A stretch of 64,000 bases of DNA from NCBI RefSeq assembly GCF_000426845.1, contig NZ_AUGD01000003.1:1-64000 (forward strand). The letters run 5' to 3'. Made by a program: the position numbers and the translations under genes. This document shows, one piece after another, positions 7,564 to 17,034 of this stretch; position 1 is the stretch's first letter; every line of letters begins with the position of its first letter. A model generated the notes under the pieces. The model ran no database searches. It was not told the origin of the DNA and was given only the letters and a program-made list of their open reading frames with translations. This DNA is from Bradyrhizobium sp. in8p8. Its GTDB lineage: Bacteria > Pseudomonadota > Alphaproteobacteria > Rhizobiales > Xanthobacteraceae.

Positions 7564-7917
7564 GTGCAGGTCTTGCTGATATTGAACGACCCGCCCTACG
7601 GCACCGAGCGGACCTATAATGGCTTGCGTCTCGCTCTCGCCCTCGCCAAGAGCGATCCAGCGACTACGGTGACGGTCTTCTTGATGGCCGACGCGGTAGT
7701 GGCCGCCAAGTCCGGCCAAAAGACGCCGGACGGCTACTACAATGTAGAGCGCATGCTGAAGGGCGTGCTCGCGGGTAAAGGACAAGTCCTGCTTTGCGGC
7801 ACCTGCATGGACGCCCGCGGGCTCACTGATGCCGAGATACTCAGTGGCATGAGACGCAGCACCATGGCCGAACTCGCGACGACGACCGTTTCCGCCGACA
7901 AGGTGTTGGTCTTTTGA
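7564..7917 (+). CDS. DsrE-family sulfur-carrier-like protein
   Basis: A 117-residue protein beginning at GTG 7564 (AAAAGGGA upstream). It shows the DsrE fold signature: VLLILNDPPYGTERTYNGLR at the N-terminus, TVTVFLMADAVVAAK in the second strand-helix, and a cysteine pair CGTC at residues 78-81 followed by MDARGL. DsrE/DsrF/TusD proteins transiently carry persulfide sulfur on a conserved Cys. The neighbouring rhodanese, MBL-fold and NifS-like genes fit a sulfur-transfer role. The gene appears intact and is the last intact one in the rightward operon. Confidence 0.88.
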   Translation: MQVLLILNDPPYGTERTYNGLRLALALAKSDPATTVTVFLMADAVVAAKSGQKTPDGYYNVERMLKGVLAGKGQVLLCGTCMDARGLTDAEILSGMRRSTMAELATTTVSADKVLVF

Positions 7918-7940
7918 ACCGTCGCAGAGGAGCAGCTGGC

Positions 7941-9055
7941 ATGCCGCCGATCTATCTCGACTACAACGCAAGCACGCCTGGGGATCCGGCAGTCGCGGCG
8001 GCGATGCGGCCATTCTTGGATCAAGCCTTCGGCAATCCGTCGAGCGGGCATTGGGCGAGCACGCCAGCCAACGCCGCCCTGGAGCGCGCCCGGCCAGATC
8101 GCCGCGCTGATCGGCGCTGCATCTGGCGAGATCGTGTTCACCAGCGGCGGCAGCGAAGCGAACAACCTCGCAATCAAGGGCACGTTCTTCGCGCCGAACC
8201 GCCGAGGAGCGCACATCGTCACCTCGGCCATCGAGCTTCCGGCTGTTCTCGCTCCCTGCCGATTTCTCGAGCGGTTCGGCGCCTCGACTACTCATGTCCC
8301 GGTGGACCGGACCGGCCGCGTCGATCCGGACGACGTGCGTCGCGCTATCACTCCGCAGACGACACTGATCAGCATCATGCATGCCAACAACGAGATTGGC
8401 ACCATCCAACCATCCAGGAGGTCGGCGAAATCGCGCGGGAGCACGGCATCCCTTTCCATACCGACGCAGCGCAGTCGGTCGGCAAGATCTCTACCAAGGT
8501 AAACGAACTCGGCGTCGACCTCTTGTCGATCGCTGGTCACAAGCTCTACGCCCCGAAAGGCGTCGGCGCGCTCTACGTGCGTGGCGGCCTGGAATTGGAG
8601 CCGTTGATCCACGGCGCCGGTCATGAGCTGGGCCGCCGTGCCGGGACGGAGAGCGCGTTGCTCGCCGTTGGGCTCGGGGCAGCGGCCGCGTAGGCGCAGG
8701 ACCTTGCTCCGATGGAGCATGTCCAGGCTCTCCGTCATGCATTCTGGCAGGCGCTGCAGGATCGCTTCGGCGATCGCGTCGTGCTCAATGGCCATGCGCA
8801 TCGTTTGGCCAACACCCTCAACGTGTCATTCCTCGGCAAGATCAGCGCTGATATCCTGGCACAGCTCGGCGACGTCGCGGCATCGACGGGGTCGCGTGCC
8901 ACTCGGGACGGATCGAGCTCTCGCCCGTTCTCGCCGCGATGGGCGTGCCGGAGAGGATCGGCAGGGGAGCGATCCGTTTCAGCTTGGGAAGGACCACCAC
9001 ATCGGACGAGATCGACCATGTGGTCACGCGTCTGGCTGAAATCGTATCAGCCTGA
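7941..9055 (+). pseudogene. Cysteine desulfurase (NifS/IscS type), broken
   Basis: Collinear pieces in several frames give a class V aminotransferase. The start is MPPIYLDYNASTPGDPAVAA (ATG 7941, AGGAG upstream). Next come VFTSGGSEANNLAIKG, then MHANNEIGTIQP, then FHTDAAQSVGKIS and the PLP-lysine segment LLSIAGHKLYAPKGVGALYV. After a stop near 8693 it resumes as LANTLNVSFLGKISADILAQ. The last part, CHSGRIELSPVLAAMGVP, carries the active-site-loop Cys and ends at TGA 9053. Frameshifts lie near 8092, 8410 and 8885, plus the internal TAG. An intact version would release sulfur from cysteine as a persulfide, fitting the upstream rhodanese/DsrE genes. Eleven bases upstream DsrE ends, so they shared an operon. 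Confidence 0.88.
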
Positions 9056-9073
9056 TCGCTCGGCGGAGGCAGA

Positions 9074-9813
9074 TCATTTGGCGACTTGAACGCGTCGTTT
9101 CTCCGCCAGCAGCAGGACAGGCTCGTTCGTGGAATCGCTCGCCGCCGCGAGATCGAGATCCGCCCGTTCGAAAGCTGCCGCGACTTCGGCGAGCGCCGTA
9201 AAGCGGTAGATCTCGGGCGGAAACAACGGCGGCGAAGTCGGCGTTGGTCCGGAATGACAATCCCAAACGGCCGCCTTGGCTTTAAGACGCGAGCGGTCTC
9301 CCTCAGGCACCTATCGAGATCCTTCCAGATTTAGAGCACGTGGACGCAGAGCACCTTGTCGAAGGAATCGTCGGGGAACGGCAGGGACTCCATGCTCGCA
9401 AGGACTACACTGACACGATCGGCCTCCACGTGCGCCCAGTTACGCCGCGCTGCGATCTCCACCATCAGCTCGGAGGGACCCACGCCAACGATGCGTCCGG
9501 TTGCCGCGCGGCTGGCCAGTTCGGTCAGGCTGCGTCCGTGTCCACAACCGACATCGAGGGTGCGGTCGCCTTGCTCGATGCTGAGCGCATCCATCACGCG
9601 CAGATTTTGCCGCCAGGTTTTGCGAGCCATGATGAACGCGATTAGTCGACCCAAGAGTCCTCGAGCATTCCTTGCCTGTTCGGCTATGAAGCAGGGTCGG
9701 CGCATGACGGGATTGTGGAGCAAGGCCAGGATATTGGCCCGCCGAAAGTGAAACTCGGCTAGCAAATCTGAACTTGCGCGAGCGATTTTTCCGGCTCTGG
9801 CAAATGCCCCCAA
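9074..9813 (-). pseudogene. Class I SAM-dependent methyltransferase, broken
   Basis: The N-terminal half (9331-9813) is open and shows the AdoMet-binding motif DRTLDVGCGHGRSLTELAS, then IVGVGPSELMVEIAA, and the LPFPDDSFDKVLCVHVL motif. After a TAA at 9334 the frame shows IWKDLDRCLRE. The C-terminal FRTNADFAAVVS and IYRFTALAEVAAAFERADLD pieces appear in shifted frames to the stop at 9074. The order matches a Methyltransf_11 protein of about 245 residues with one nonsense codon and at least two frameshifts. Substrate unknown. It is convergent with the broken cysteine desulfurase and lies just downstream of a tRNA-like gene. Confidence 0.8.
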
Positions 9814-9829
9814 AACCGTGCTCGTAACT

Positions 9830-9908
9830 TGGCGCTCCGTAGGGGAATCGAACCCCTATTTCAGCCTTGAGAGGCCACGTCCAACCATTCGAGTGAGACG
9901 CACGGGGC
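9830..9908 (-). tRNA. tRNA-Glu(CTC)-like gene, possibly degenerate
   Basis: The minus strand from 9908 reads GCCCCGT as a 5' acceptor arm. It pairs with ACGGAGC near the 3' end at six of seven positions (one C-A mismatch), and G-CCA is encoded. The T arm is perfect (AGGGG-TTCGATT-CCCCT). The D arm can form GTC/GAC. The anticodon stem-loop TGGCC-TCTCAA-GGCTG gives only a six-base loop that would present CTC in tRNA-Glu style. The short loop and the acceptor mismatch suggest a decayed or atypical tRNA. Such genes are common as cargo or attachment relics in islands. Confidence 0.55.
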
Positions 9909-10048
9909 TGCCCGCCTATACCGCAACGCGAAGCATCGCGACAAGGGGTGGCATGTTGGGCCGTCTCTGGAGACCCGAATCTTAACATGCCTGAATCCCA
10001 AGTCGGCAAAATCGGCGACAATGAGATTCTCCCTGCTGGGGGCATCTC

Positions 10049-10249
10049 ATGTTCGACACGGCAACTACCGCGCTTTTGCGCGCGGTCCTCGATGAAGTAT
10101 GAGAAAGTGTCTCGGCCCGCGAGATCGGCGCGCGCACGCACGTGGCTTCGAAGATTCTCGAGGCTGCCACCAGAGGCGAGGTGTCTCCCGAACAGCTTCG
10201 GCAGGTTGGCCGCGAGGCCCTGTCCCACGCGCCCACGATGTGGCCTTGA
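10049..10249 (+). pseudogene. Small conserved protein with an in-frame TGA
   Basis: A single frame from ATG 10049 to TGA 10247 codes MFDTATTALLRAVLDEV, stop (10100), then ESVSAREIGARTHVASKILE, AATRGEVSPEQLRQVGRE and ALSHAPTMW. This is the layout of a 66-residue helical protein of unknown function that I recall as common in Bradyrhizobium, where the position of the stop is usually Cys (DEVCE). A single change of TGC or TGT to TGA would explain it. No frameshift is present, so the inactivation looks recent. Confidence 0.6.
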
Positions 10250-10267
10250 TCTGATCCGGAGCGGGGC

Positions 10268-10849
10268 ATGAACTTCCAGGTTACGGTCCTGAAGATCCTG
10301 GTGGCCTACCCCGATGGCTTCGCCGTCATTGCAGACCTGAAGACGGACATGGCCATCCTGGCGACCAGCGGACGCGACTGGGCGGACCGGACCAGACGCC
10401 TCGCGGCACGGGTCCCGGGTTTCGACATCTGGTCACAAGGGCTGGTTGAGCGCATAAGCGGCGGGTGGAGGCTGACTTCCAAGGGTCGGGAGGTGCTCGA
10501 GTTCATGGAAGCCCGGCCGTCGCCGGAGACAATCCAGGTGGCTGCAGCCAACGAGACTACCCTGCCGGTTGCCGAACAAACGCCGGTTCCTCTCCTGCGG
10601 CAGCCCTCCGACCGCGCCAAGCGCCGGAGAGAGCGCCGCGAACGTCGTCGCGAGCCCGCGAACGAGCCAAGGCAAACGCCTCCTAGTAGGAAAATAGCGC
10701 CAGCGAAGCCCGGCGGCTTGGTTTGCCCGACGTCGATTGCCTTCCCAAGCGTACTTTTTCTTGCGGCCATGCCCGCAGATCTACAGACCGCTTTCCGATT
10801 CGGCGGGCCAAACGGCGGAATTGTGCACCGCGCTCTTTCAGGCCGGTAG
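10268..10849 (+). CDS. Conserved protein, winged-helix-like N-terminus
   Basis: The 193-codon frame starts at ATG 10268 behind GGAGCGGGGC. Residues 1-85 (NFQVTVLKILVAYPDGFAVI, DMAILATSGRDWADRTRRLA, GLVERISGGWRLTSKGREVL) look like a winged-helix fold of the restriction-system N-terminal type: helix, helix, then a GGW.LT.KGR wing. A low-complexity Arg/Glu region (RRRERRERRREPANE) follows. The last 60 residues look unlike a domain and may be read-through after a frameshift. Function unknown. Just downstream of the small TGA-interrupted gene on the same strand. Confidence 0.6.
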   Translation: MNFQVTVLKILVAYPDGFAVIADLKTDMAILATSGRDWADRTRRLAARVPGFDIWSQGLVERISGGWRLTSKGREVLEFMEARPSPETIQVAAANETTLPVAEQTPVPLLRQPSDRAKRRRERRERRREPANEPRQTPPSRKIAPAKPGGLVCPTSIAFPSVLFLAAMPADLQTAFRFGGPNGGIVHRALSGR

Positions 10850-10859
10850 GCCCGAAAGG

Positions 10860-11150
10860 ACGCGGACGGGAGCCGAACCCGCGCGATGCGGGCCCCGCTT
10901 CTGCCGACGAGAGCACCTGTCGCTTAAGGTCGGCCCTGACGCGGTCGATCAGGACACAGGGCTCCGCGGGCCGGTCACCTCGATTGATGGCCGTGGGGCC
11001 AACTCGCTGAGCGTCCCGAGCGGCATCCGTTCAGGCCCGCAAATGGTGATGTTCTCGCCGAACTCTCCGGTTCCCCCCTCGAAACCGGCCTCCGAGAGGG
11101 ATGCGAAGAACTCGTATGCGATCTTTGCGGCGCGGCGATCAAGGTGAGAC
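10860..11150 (-). pseudogene. MOSC-domain protein remnant
   Basis: The minus strand reads AYEFFASLSEAGFEGGTGEF, then GENITICGPERMPLGTLSEL, then SIEVTGPRSP, followed in another frame by CVLIDRVRADLKRQVLSS. The GxFGENITxxG, IEVTGxRxPC and ID.....L...VL pattern is the core of small MOSC proteins, which handle molybdenum-cofactor-linked sulfur transfer. A frameshift near 10957 separates the last two parts and the N-terminus is absent. I see no catalytic remnant beyond the conserved Cys after GPRSP. Confidence 0.58.
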
Positions 11151-11300
11151 CTCAGCGACAATCAGGATGAGACTGCGCCGATGGGGACGGACCGAAGGGA
11201 GGGCGTACCGTCCCATCGGCGTCGCGCTTTTCGGACCCGTCTGGCGGCTGGGTGCGGCCGGTGCAAGCTGTTGATTCGTCTCCAAGAGGAAATCGATGCC

Positions 11301-12333
<1,033 letters not shown>

Positions 12334-12337
<4 letters not shown>

Positions 12338-14084
12338 CCCGCTAATCCAACAAATCGAGGATCAACAATGACGCCTTTTGCCGGGACAATCTTCTCGCCG
12401 GCGAAGGGCAACAGCAGTTCAAGCTGATCCTTGTCCTTGCGCTTGAGGGAAGGCGTGAGCTTTCTTTCAGGCACAGGCAGCGGCGGCATTTTCGGCATGT
12501 GCCCCGCGAGCATGTTTTCAACTGTCAAAATCTGTATGCGGGGAAGGCGCCCATGCGCGGACTTCGCCACATACCCGGAATCGCGAGCTTCTTTGAGCAT
12601 TGCTGCGGTTGGTTCTGCCAAGCAGACAAAAATACCCATTTCGGCTTCCTCCCGTTCGATTACGCCACGGAGGTCGCGGACCATTTGAACTCCAACATTT
12701 TCCCCGCCCTTAACGGAGATGATGATGCGCCCGTCACCATACGGGCCGTTCTTGAATAGTATGTTCCCATCAATTCCGCGGTCGGCGCCCATCTTTTCTT
12801 CGCGGTAGGTTTGCGCCAAGCTGCCCACCACTGGAATTGATGCTTATCACGTCGCGCAAGATCGCGAGCACCCGCCAAATCCTCGGGCCGACCGAACACC
12901 TTAAATTTTGCTTCAGCGTGCTTCGCGCGAAGCCGCGCCTCAATCAGGGTGATGGCGTAGTGGGTCACATCAATGCCAATCCATTGACGGCCAAGTCTCT
13001 CAGCGGCCTCAACAGTGGTCCCGCAACCACAGAAAGGGTCCAAAACAACATCGCCGGGATTCGATGATGCGCTGATAATGCGCTCAAGTAGTGATAGCGG
13101 TTTCTGTGTCGGATAACCTAGTCGCTGCTGCGCTTGCGAATTGATGGCGTCAATATCGGTCCAAACGTCCTTGAGAGGAACGCCGGGAGCGTCCGACCAA
13201 AATTGCTTATAACGAGGAAAGCCATCATTTTTGGGCCAGTAGATCAGGCCAACACGATCCAGCTCGTCCAAGCGATCTAAGAAATCGAAATCAGCAAGGT
13301 TGCCTCCTGTGACCTGCTCATATTTTGAGTAGAGATAGGAGGCCGGTTGCCAATGTCGGCCCTGCTCTGGCGGATTGAAGCCGCGCCATGCGGTGCCACT
13401 AGGGCCTGTTCGCGTACCTGGACCGGTAAGTGCCACGTTTTGAAAGGCTTCGCCGGTTGCCGCGTCAACCTTGCCGAACTTCTTCTTGTATTCGTCGGTA
13501 TAATCCTGCCGCAATGTGTTCCAAGTCGCTGCCGCAGACTTCGTGTATAAAAGATCACGTCATGAACAGGGCCGAACCCTTTCGCAGAGTTGTGCGATCC
13601 TGTCTTCCAAACGATCTCGTTGCGGAAATTTTCGTGCCCGAATATCGCGTCTAAGAGTATCTTGAGGTAGTGGCTCGCCGTTGGATCGCAATGAAGATAA
13701 AGCAACCCTGAATCCTTCAAAACATCGTGTAGCTCCAACAGCCGCGCCGCCATCATGGCTAGGTACGCCATCATGGCGTTTTGCCCGATGTAAGACTTCA
13801 TGCCTTTCAGCGCCAGCGCGATATCACCGGAGGGCGCGCATAACGTCGTCATAGGAATCGGCCGCCGCCTCGCTCCACTCCCAAGTGTCCCTAAACGCTT
13901 CCGCCTGCGCCTTGGCAGCCTCGCCCTTAGGCTCCTTGAACAGCAGGCTATAGGTCGCGTTAGAATTGAACGGTGGATCTAGATAGACCAAATCCACGGA
14001 TTCTGGTGCGATCCGGTCCCGTAGAACGGGAAGGTTGTCGCCAAAGAACAGACGATTACCGGTTACGATCTTTGCCCGAGCCAC
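12334..14084 (-). pseudogene. DNA methyltransferase with C-terminal Mrr-like nuclease, frameshifted
   Basis: Four collinear pieces make one protein of about 583 codons. Piece 1 (14084-13840): ARAKIVTGNRLFFGDNLPVL and SVDLVYLDPPFNSNATYSLL, with the DPPF catalytic motif. Piece 2 (to about 13555): LLYLHCDPTASHYLKILLD and NEIVWKTGSHN. Piece 3 (to about 12820): LGYPTQKPLSLLERIISASS and VVLDPFCGCGTTVEAAERLG, the AdoMet motif. The motif order DPPF then FxGxG is the beta-class N6-A/N4-C arrangement. Piece 4 (12334-12820): GADRGIDGNILFKN, then IIISVKGGENVGVQMVRDLR, resembling the GxDxGIDG...xVK core of Mrr-type nucleases. Three single-base frameshifts separate the pieces. Likely once a combined modification-restriction protein. 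Its stop overlaps the convergent IS stop in CTAG. Confidence 0.85.
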
Positions 14085-14612
14085 GCTGCAATCCCCATCC
14101 CAAACGGGAATGGATCGTTAGGCACAACCGGATTCTGTTCCGTTAAATCACAGGAATCGCTCTCGGCATGGTTAGCGAGACCTAAACACTGGTCAATTTT
14201 GAGCTGTCCTAATCCAAAACGGCGCGTGTCCTAATTAGGACAGCACCCGATTTTCTAGCATGATGCCAGCGTGCACTCATCGTTCTGGTTTCACTCGCGG
14301 ATTGCGCTTCATCTCGGAAGCCATGATGCTCCCGCCGAACAGACAGTCGCGATTCCGGCTTCCATCGCGTCAACTCTGGGCTGGGCCGATCCTGCCGCGG
14401 GGCCGGATAAGACCGCTTCCGGGATGCAGAATGCCCATCAGATCGCAAACTAAAACCCGGATCACACGCAGATTGCTCGCCAGCGCGCTCGTATGACGGT
14501 CGATGAAGGGCGCGCGAAGGCGCGTGGAAGAACACATCGCCAAACGACGAAGTATTCAGCAGGGTTGGCGCTCGGGCTGCGCGGTCTCCTCGTTAAGAAC
14601 TTGGGACCCTTT
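14085..14612. other. No gene seen; contains one inverted repeat
   Basis: Between the methyltransferase start and the integrase stop. Short frames here (14209-14535 minus, 14260-14496 plus) are antisense to each other and resemble nothing I know. The only structure is the repeat at 14203-14244. Confidence 0.4.
14203..14244. repeat. 11-bp inverted repeat with nested palindrome
   Basis: GCTGTCCTAAT (14203-14213) and ATTAGGACAGC (14234-14244) are exact inverted copies. The right arm also overlaps a perfect 14-bp palindrome, GTCCTAATTAGGAC (14228-14241). It lies about 120 bp upstream of the methyltransferase start, so it could be an operator (C-protein style) or the scar of an element end. Confidence 0.6.
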
Positions 14613-16265
14613 TTAAGCCGCCGTCGGCTTGTCGAGTGGAGTCCGCTCCCGCTGCAGGAGCGCGACGGCTTGCGCGATGACGTCGTTCCCGGCGGGACGT
14701 TCGACGTGGAGCGATTTCCCGCTAACCACGTAGCTCGGAAACAACTCCATCCAGGCCGCGGTGATGTCAATCGGGAAGAAACCATATTTCTCCCCTTCCA
14801 TCTTGAAAGCATGTCCTTGAATATAGAGCCTTACTTCCCGGTCCATCCCCACGCGGCGACACTCGGTTTTGAAGCGGTGCCGCCAGCCGTGATTGGGCGC
14901 CACCGTACCCGGCTCGATGCCGGCCACCTCCCGCGCCCAATCCGCGAGCCCTTCGGCGCGCGTCTTGTGGATCGTAAGCTTTGCCTCTTTCAACTTCTCC
15001 TTCCCGAAGAAGAGCGGCAATCCCTCGCGCGAGCGGACGAATTCGAGGAAGCCCTGCTCGATGAGGTGGCGGTGAACGGGAACGATGCGCGGACGACCGT
15101 TCTTGCTTGTTTGTATGTCGATCCCCCATACGCCGGCTTCGAAGATGATATGTTTCGACTCCAGTCGCGTTATCTCGGCAACCCTCGCGCCGCTATATGC
15201 GAGCAGCCACGGAACCCAGCGGCGGGTGTTCGCCACGTCCTCGCAGACCTGCGCGTTAGGCGTAAGACTCGCCTTCAGGATCGCGTAAATTTCGCTGTCC
15301 CGAAGATCCTTTTCCCGCGTGCGAGGCAACGGTTCGCCGTCGGGATTGACCGTGTTGCAAGGATTCGTGCTGATCAGTCCGTGTTTTCTCGCCGAGTTGA
15401 ATACGGTCTTTATGGCCGCGAAGTAGCCGTCCTTGATGCGAACGTCGCTTAGCCCTTGCTTTTCCTTCAGGTACCTGATCCAGCCCCGTATGTCGTCTGG
15501 CGAGACATTCGCGACTTCATCGTGGCCGACGAAGGCTATGAATTTGTCGATGCACGCCTTGAACGCGGCGTGTGTGTCGGGCTTGGCCGTCGGCCGCGCG
15601 CGTACCCAGGACGCGCAAAGACCCGACAGGGTCGTCGTCTCGGGGTCGGGCCACGCCGGATAGAGATTCTCGTCCGGATCGGGGCGGAGATCACCATTGA
15701 TCTTCTTTAGAGCGGCGCGACATGCGTGTTTGGCGGCGCGTTGAGCCGCTTGAATCAAATGCCAACGGGCGTGCGAGTTCACTATCAGACCTCGCGCAGC
15801 CAAGACGGCATCCACATGGTAGCCATGGAGGCTTTCGAGCGCCGCATCATCGTCGATCGGCTTGGTGACCTGCCTGGGCTGCTCGCCGTCGATTTCCTCC
15901 ATGAGTCCTAGCGCAACACCGGCGCTGATGCCGGCATGGAAGCGTGTTGGATGGTAGCCGTTCAGCCAGCGCCGGTAGATGTCCCCTGCCAAAGCCTGGA
16001 TCTGGACCAGAGAGAGACCGCGGATCCGCCCCTGCCTGAGCTGGGCCCATCTGGCTTCGACTTCACGATCGTATTTCGCCCAAGCGGCCTGGGCCCTGGC
16101 CTTGTCGCGGCCGAGTCGCTTCTTTTCCTCGCGCTTATCCTGACGACGGCTACCTGCGCCGGCGGCAGCATCCAACTCGCGGAGCGCCCGCCGTACGTCA
16201 TCGGGGATCCGACGACGGTAGTGATAAACGCCGCTTTTATCGAGAATTGGCTCCCGGACCCGCAC
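14613..16265 (-). CDS. Tyrosine recombinase/integrase (internal copy)
   Basis: A 550-residue phage-type integrase. The N-terminus has a DUF6538-like opening (VYHYRRRIPDDVRRALRELD). The core SAM-like arm-binding segment is around TAKPDTHAAFKACIDKFIAF. The catalytic domain shows AYSGARVAEITRLE (Arg), SKNGRPRIVPVHRHLIEQGF (Lys strand region), NHGWRHRFKTECRR (His-x-x-Arg), and YIQGHAFKMEGEKYGFFP (His then Tyr). Start GTG 16265 is the only one covering the opening motif. It catalyses site-specific insertion or excision. Related to the integrase at 17035-18312, with shared HLIEQG and VAPNHGWRHRF. The frame is intact. Confidence 0.93.
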   Translation of the reverse strand: MRVREPILDKSGVYHYRRRIPDDVRRALRELDAAAGAGSRRQDKREEKKRLGRDKARAQAAWAKYDREVEARWAQLRQGRIRGLSLVQIQALAGDIYRRWLNGYHPTRFHAGISAGVALGLMEEIDGEQPRQVTKPIDDDAALESLHGYHVDAVLAARGLIVNSHARWHLIQAAQRAAKHACRAALKKINGDLRPDPDENLYPAWPDPETTTLSGLCASWVRARPTAKPDTHAAFKACIDKFIAFVGHDEVANVSPDDIRGWIRYLKEKQGLSDVRIKDGYFAAIKTVFNSARKHGLISTNPCNTVNPDGEPLPRTREKDLRDSEIYAILKASLTPNAQVCEDVANTRRWVPWLLAYSGARVAEITRLESKHIIFEAGVWGIDIQTSKNGRPRIVPVHRHLIEQGFLEFVRSREGLPLFFGKEKLKEAKLTIHKTRAEGLADWAREVAGIEPGTVAPNHGWRHRFKTECRRVGMDREVRLYIQGHAFKMEGEKYGFFPIDITAAWMELFPSYVVSGKSLHVERPAGNDVIAQAVALLQRERTPLDKPTAA

Positions 16266-16430
16266 CTGTTCCGCCCCCAGAATCGAACTACCTTATGCAG
16301 GGGGACCGTAAGGATTTCGGGCGAGGGTTAAGTCATATCCTTCGAATTTCGTGAACGGCTTCGAAAGCTTAGCATCCGCGCCGGCGACTCAGGCCCCACC
16401 CGCTGCCTTGCAGCACCGCGTTTCGCGACA

Positions 16431-16800
16431 GTGGAAGGGCTATTGGCAACGCACCGTCAGCAGTTGAATCGTCAAAAAAATGTAATTCATTCAGTGCGTA
16501 ATAGAGAAGTAATCTATCCGAATCATTTCGTCGGTGACCTTGAGATCGTTATCGACGCCAGAACCAAGGAACTCCAAACCAAGAACAAGTTCGATGGCTA
16601 TCTAGAGACGAGGCTAGTCGGCCATTGCGCCCATGAGCATTCGCTTTCCATCACGCACGGCGAGTCTCACCTGTATCCCGGTCTACAGGCCGTAGACTTT
16701 CTTTCGTGGACGAAAGTACGAGCACGGTGACTCGCGATTTGCCGATCTGATGACCAAGGATCTTGCTCATCGCGACGACTGGCAATCTACCAAAAAATAA
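16431..16800 (+). pseudogene. DUF3800 protein, C-terminal remnant
   Basis: The frame from 16431 carries NHFVGDLEIVIDARTKELQT, then FDGYLETRLVG, then SITHGESHLYPGLQAVDFLS. The IDAR/IDKR strand and the H.S..PGLQ..DF.. motif mark the DUF3800 family, RNase-H-fold proteins often found in defence islands and mobile elements. After FLSW a one-base shift is needed to continue RGRKYEHGDSRFADLMTKD to TAA 16798. The N-terminal half, with the first acidic motif, is missing. Sequence in this block is less GC-rich than its surroundings. Confidence 0.6.
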
Positions 16801-17034
16801 GGCCCGCAACTTGCGAGCCATATTTTGCTTGCGCCGTCCTGAGCTAGGCAGGCCGCACATGCGCAAAACCTGTCTGCTCATAAGCCGTGAAAGCCGCTGT
16901 TCGTTCTGTCCAAAGACGCTCTACCAAAAGTGGACGACTGGCAAGAGGCTCGGCGGCTTGGCGGAGGATGCTGCGTACGATCCGGGACATCTCGCGGACC
17001 ACCCGTTCGCATCAGTCAGCCTAAGCGTGACAGT
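16801..17034. other. Short non-coding gap
   Basis: Between the DUF3800 remnant and the integrase stop. I recognise no gene. A short CGCAAcTTGCG palindrome follows the DUF3800 stop. Confidence 0.35.

Noticed and set aside
9440..10228. 262-codon minus frame running through the tRNA-like gene
   Set aside because: It joins methyltransferase out-of-frame sequence, the tRNA and the antisense of the small plus-strand gene; no coherent protein.
10049..10249. Selenocysteine reading of the in-frame TGA
   Set aside because: No SECIS-like hairpin seen directly after the TGA, and selenoproteins of this type are not known to me; a nonsense mutation is simpler.
16262..16300. CAGAATCGAACTACC as a tRNA T-arm remnant (attachment site)
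   Set aside because: The arms do not pair and there is no acceptor stem; similarity is limited to the TTCGATT core.
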